Positions 44,257 to 44,767 of a stretch of 44,767 nt of DNA are shown here, piece after piece. Numbering within the stretch: position 1 is the stretch's first letter; each line of letters starts with the position of its first letter. The stretch is taken from contig MGRM01000029.1 of assembly GCA_001798185.1 (NCBI GenBank), positions 1 to 44,767 on the forward strand, in the 5' to 3' direction. Both the position numbers and the translations under genes were made by a program. Under the pieces are notes generated by a model. That model ran no database searches and had not been told where the DNA came from. It saw nothing but the letters and a program-made list of their open reading frames with translations. Source of the stretch: Deltaproteobacteria bacterium RIFCSPHIGHO2_02_FULL_44_16. GTDB taxonomy: Bacteria > UBA10199 > 2-02-FULL-44-16.

Positions 44257-44767
44257 TTACTGACACGCCCCATTCATACACTGACCATTGGTGATGTTTC
44301 TGGTTCGATCAGAGCATTGAGTTCCATTTGGCTGTTGTCTGGTTCTCACAGTGTTGCCATCGCAGTAATGGGTGAGACACGGAGTGGGAGGAGCAGCCGA
44401 TGATTGCAGGAGGGCGAGCTGGACAAGACACGCGCGCGTTGGGGGTTGTGGTTGAGCTGGAGGTGGAGGAAGCGGAACGATCAACGACGGTCTTGGTTGC
44501 GTCGCACATCCGAGGATGGGAGCGCTTTGACACTGTCCTTGTTGGCACTTTCCCATGAGACACGTGGCTCTGTCCTCACACGGGTTTCCATTGGGACGAC
44601 GCCCGGTGGAGGTTATCTTCAGTCCATCAAGTTCACAACGATAGGTTTCGCAAGGATTGAGGAGATGACGTCCGAAGAGATCGTTGAGATAATCGAGGCA
44701 GCGTTGGTACGGTTTCCCCGCATCATCGGGATCGGGAAGACGAGCAATCTCTGGTCGTGGAGGTGGA
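44257..44767 (-). CDS. C-terminal part of a Cys-rich protein, truncated by the window edge
   Basis: The minus-strand frame is open from the window end to TAA 44257-44259, about 169 residues, so the start lies outside. Two similar Cys-rich blocks flank a proline-rich linker (SLIVPLPPPPAQPQPP). The first reads PNGNPCEDRATCLMGKCQQG and then QCQ. The second reads PNGTQCSDRTRNITNGQCMN and then GACQ. The shared pattern PNGxxCxDR...GxCxxGxCQ suggests small disulphide-bonded modules of a secreted or surface protein. The second copy lacks one Cys of the first. I do not recognise the family. Confidence 0.6.
   Translation of the reverse strand, partial: PPPRPEIARLPDPDDAGKPYQRCLDYLNDLFGRHLLNPCETYRCELDGLKITSTGRRPNGNPCEDRATCLMGKCQQGQCQSAPILGCATQPRPSLIVPLPPPPAQPQPPTRACLVQLALLQSSAAPPTPCLTHYCDGNTVRTRQQPNGTQCSDRTRNITNGQCMNGACQ

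Overview
The window reads as chromosome of a Gram-negative, probably uncultivated bacterium of roughly deltaproteobacterial type. The envelope gene set supports this: a TolC-like protein with an RND pump, YajC-SecD-SecF, a lytic transglycosylase and an outer-membrane beta-barrel fusion. GC content looks moderate and genes are densely packed with many ATGA stop/start overlaps. The lineage guess rests on gene style and remembered gene order, not on any search.

Layout. 1-5.7 kb: a DUF898 membrane protein (minus), then a plus-strand operon of coaD, an aminotransferase, a class II aldolase-like enzyme and an EamA transporter. 5.7-8.7 kb is accessory: a DUF4143 ATPase with palindromic boxes at its start, a frameshifted lipoprotein-like gene and RhuM. 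8.7-13.3 kb: RND pump and TolC-like partner without an adaptor gene. 13.3-18.9 kb (minus): hypothetical genes, a decayed NRAMP fragment, an intact NRAMP-like transporter coupled to a soluble MgtE_N/CBS protein, and a zinc-dependent phospholipase C-like protein. 19-21 kb: family-4 uracil-DNA glycosylase and a GAF-GGDEF protein. 21.2-31.7 kb (plus): spoIID-like, queA, an osmoprotectant-type ABC transporter, tgt, yajC, secD, secF, recJ. 31.9-37.7 kb: a second queuosine block (PTPS/QueD-like, queC, DUF366, queE) and dgt. 37.7-44.8 kb (minus): lytic transglycosylase, a HExxH/TolB-propeller/beta-barrel fusion, a second DUF4143 ATPase, and the end of a Cys-rich protein cut by the window edge.

The main unusual theme is a set of short palindromic elements. 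Two families sit in frame inside coding sequence: family B in Tgt and DUF366, and family A in the HExxH/propeller/barrel protein. Family A also has an intergenic copy before queA. Paired copies show compensatory changes in their stems. Both A cores lie between inverted arms whose sequence differs from copy to copy. The ABC transporter between queA and tgt is bracketed by two nearly identical hairpins, which suggests a cassette inserted into an otherwise conserved queA-tgt-yajC-secDF order. Almost every queuosine gene here carries or abuts one of these elements.

I saw no rRNA, tRNA, CRISPR array or transposase gene.
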